Position numbers and translations under genes: made by a program. This document shows positions 5,267-5,334 of a DNA stretch of 5,334 nt, piece by piece (position 1 is the stretch's first letter; each line of letters starts with the position of its first letter). The notes beneath the pieces are model-generated. The model saw only the letters and a program-made list of their open reading frames with translations. It made no database searches and was not told where the DNA came from. This DNA is from Actinomycetes bacterium. Its GTDB lineage: Bacteria > Actinomycetota > Acidimicrobiia > Acidimicrobiales > Microtrichaceae. Where the stretch lies: contig JAEZFI010000137.1 of assembly GCA_023437745.1 (NCBI GenBank), positions 1 to 5,334 on the forward strand, in the 5' to 3' direction.

Positions 5267-5288
5267 GCCCGAGGCCAGACGTGCCGGT

Positions 5289-5334
5289 TCTGTTCTTGCC
5301 AGAGCGACACATGTGTCGCTCTGGCAAGAACAGA
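5289..5334. repeat. Perfect 46-bp palindrome at the window edge
   Basis: Positions 5289-5311 are the exact reverse complement of 5312-5334: 23 pairs, no mismatch and no spacer, centred on ACACATGTGT. It starts 33 nt upstream of the baeRF-like start codon. It may be a terminator for a gene to the right, a protein-binding operator, or a copy of a dispersed palindromic element. Its outer arm TTCTGT/ACAGAA is shared with the hairpin at 2542-2591. It runs to the last base given, so its true length is not visible. Confidence 0.75.

Overview
The window is uniformly GC-rich and densely coded. It reads as chromosomal DNA of a high-GC actinobacterium (Actinomycetota). Supporting this are the base composition, the Shine-Dalgarno-led ATG/GTG starts, and four proteins resembling families common in that phylum: a Rox-like flavin monooxygenase, an Rv0577-like VOC protein, an ECF sigma factor beside ogt, and an Rv2629-like baeRF protein. 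I cannot fix a class or genus from sequence alone. There are no tRNAs, rRNAs, transposases or CRISPR arrays.

Layout, left to right: (1) 1-38 is a near-perfect palindrome just beyond the 3' end of the first gene. (2) 60-1517 (-) encodes a class A FAD aromatic monooxygenase closely resembling rifampicin monooxygenase Rox. (3) 1518-1764 is a divergent promoter region. It holds a 19-bp imperfect inverted repeat (1590-1608) that resembles the rifamycin-associated element (RAE) found upstream of actinobacterial rifamycin-resistance genes. (4) 1765-2532 (+) encodes a two-domain VOC (glyoxalase-fold) protein. (5) 2542-2591 is a long hairpin. (6) 2660-3133 and 3130-3759 (+) are a translationally coupled pair: a small ECF-type sigma factor and an O6-alkylguanine-DNA alkyltransferase (ogt). 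(7) 3766-4083 and 4110-5255 (-) are a probable two-gene operon: an archaeo-eukaryotic release-factor-like protein (baeRF/Vms1-related), then a DUF167 (YggU) protein. It converges on ogt with a 6-nt gap. (8) 5289-5334 is a perfect 46-bp palindrome at the window edge.

Three functional themes emerge. The first is a likely rifamycin-inducible divergent unit (rox and the VOC gene) sharing one RAE-like site. The second is a putative alkylation-damage module in which sigma factor and repair protein are made from overlapping frames. The third is a ribosome-rescue/quality-control type operon. The most interesting point is the RAE-like site between rox and a VOC gene, which suggests the VOC protein may belong to the rifamycin response. 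Three long palindromes occupy the three intergenic spaces that lack an obvious promoter. Family assignments rest on motif recognition from memory; no database search was possible.
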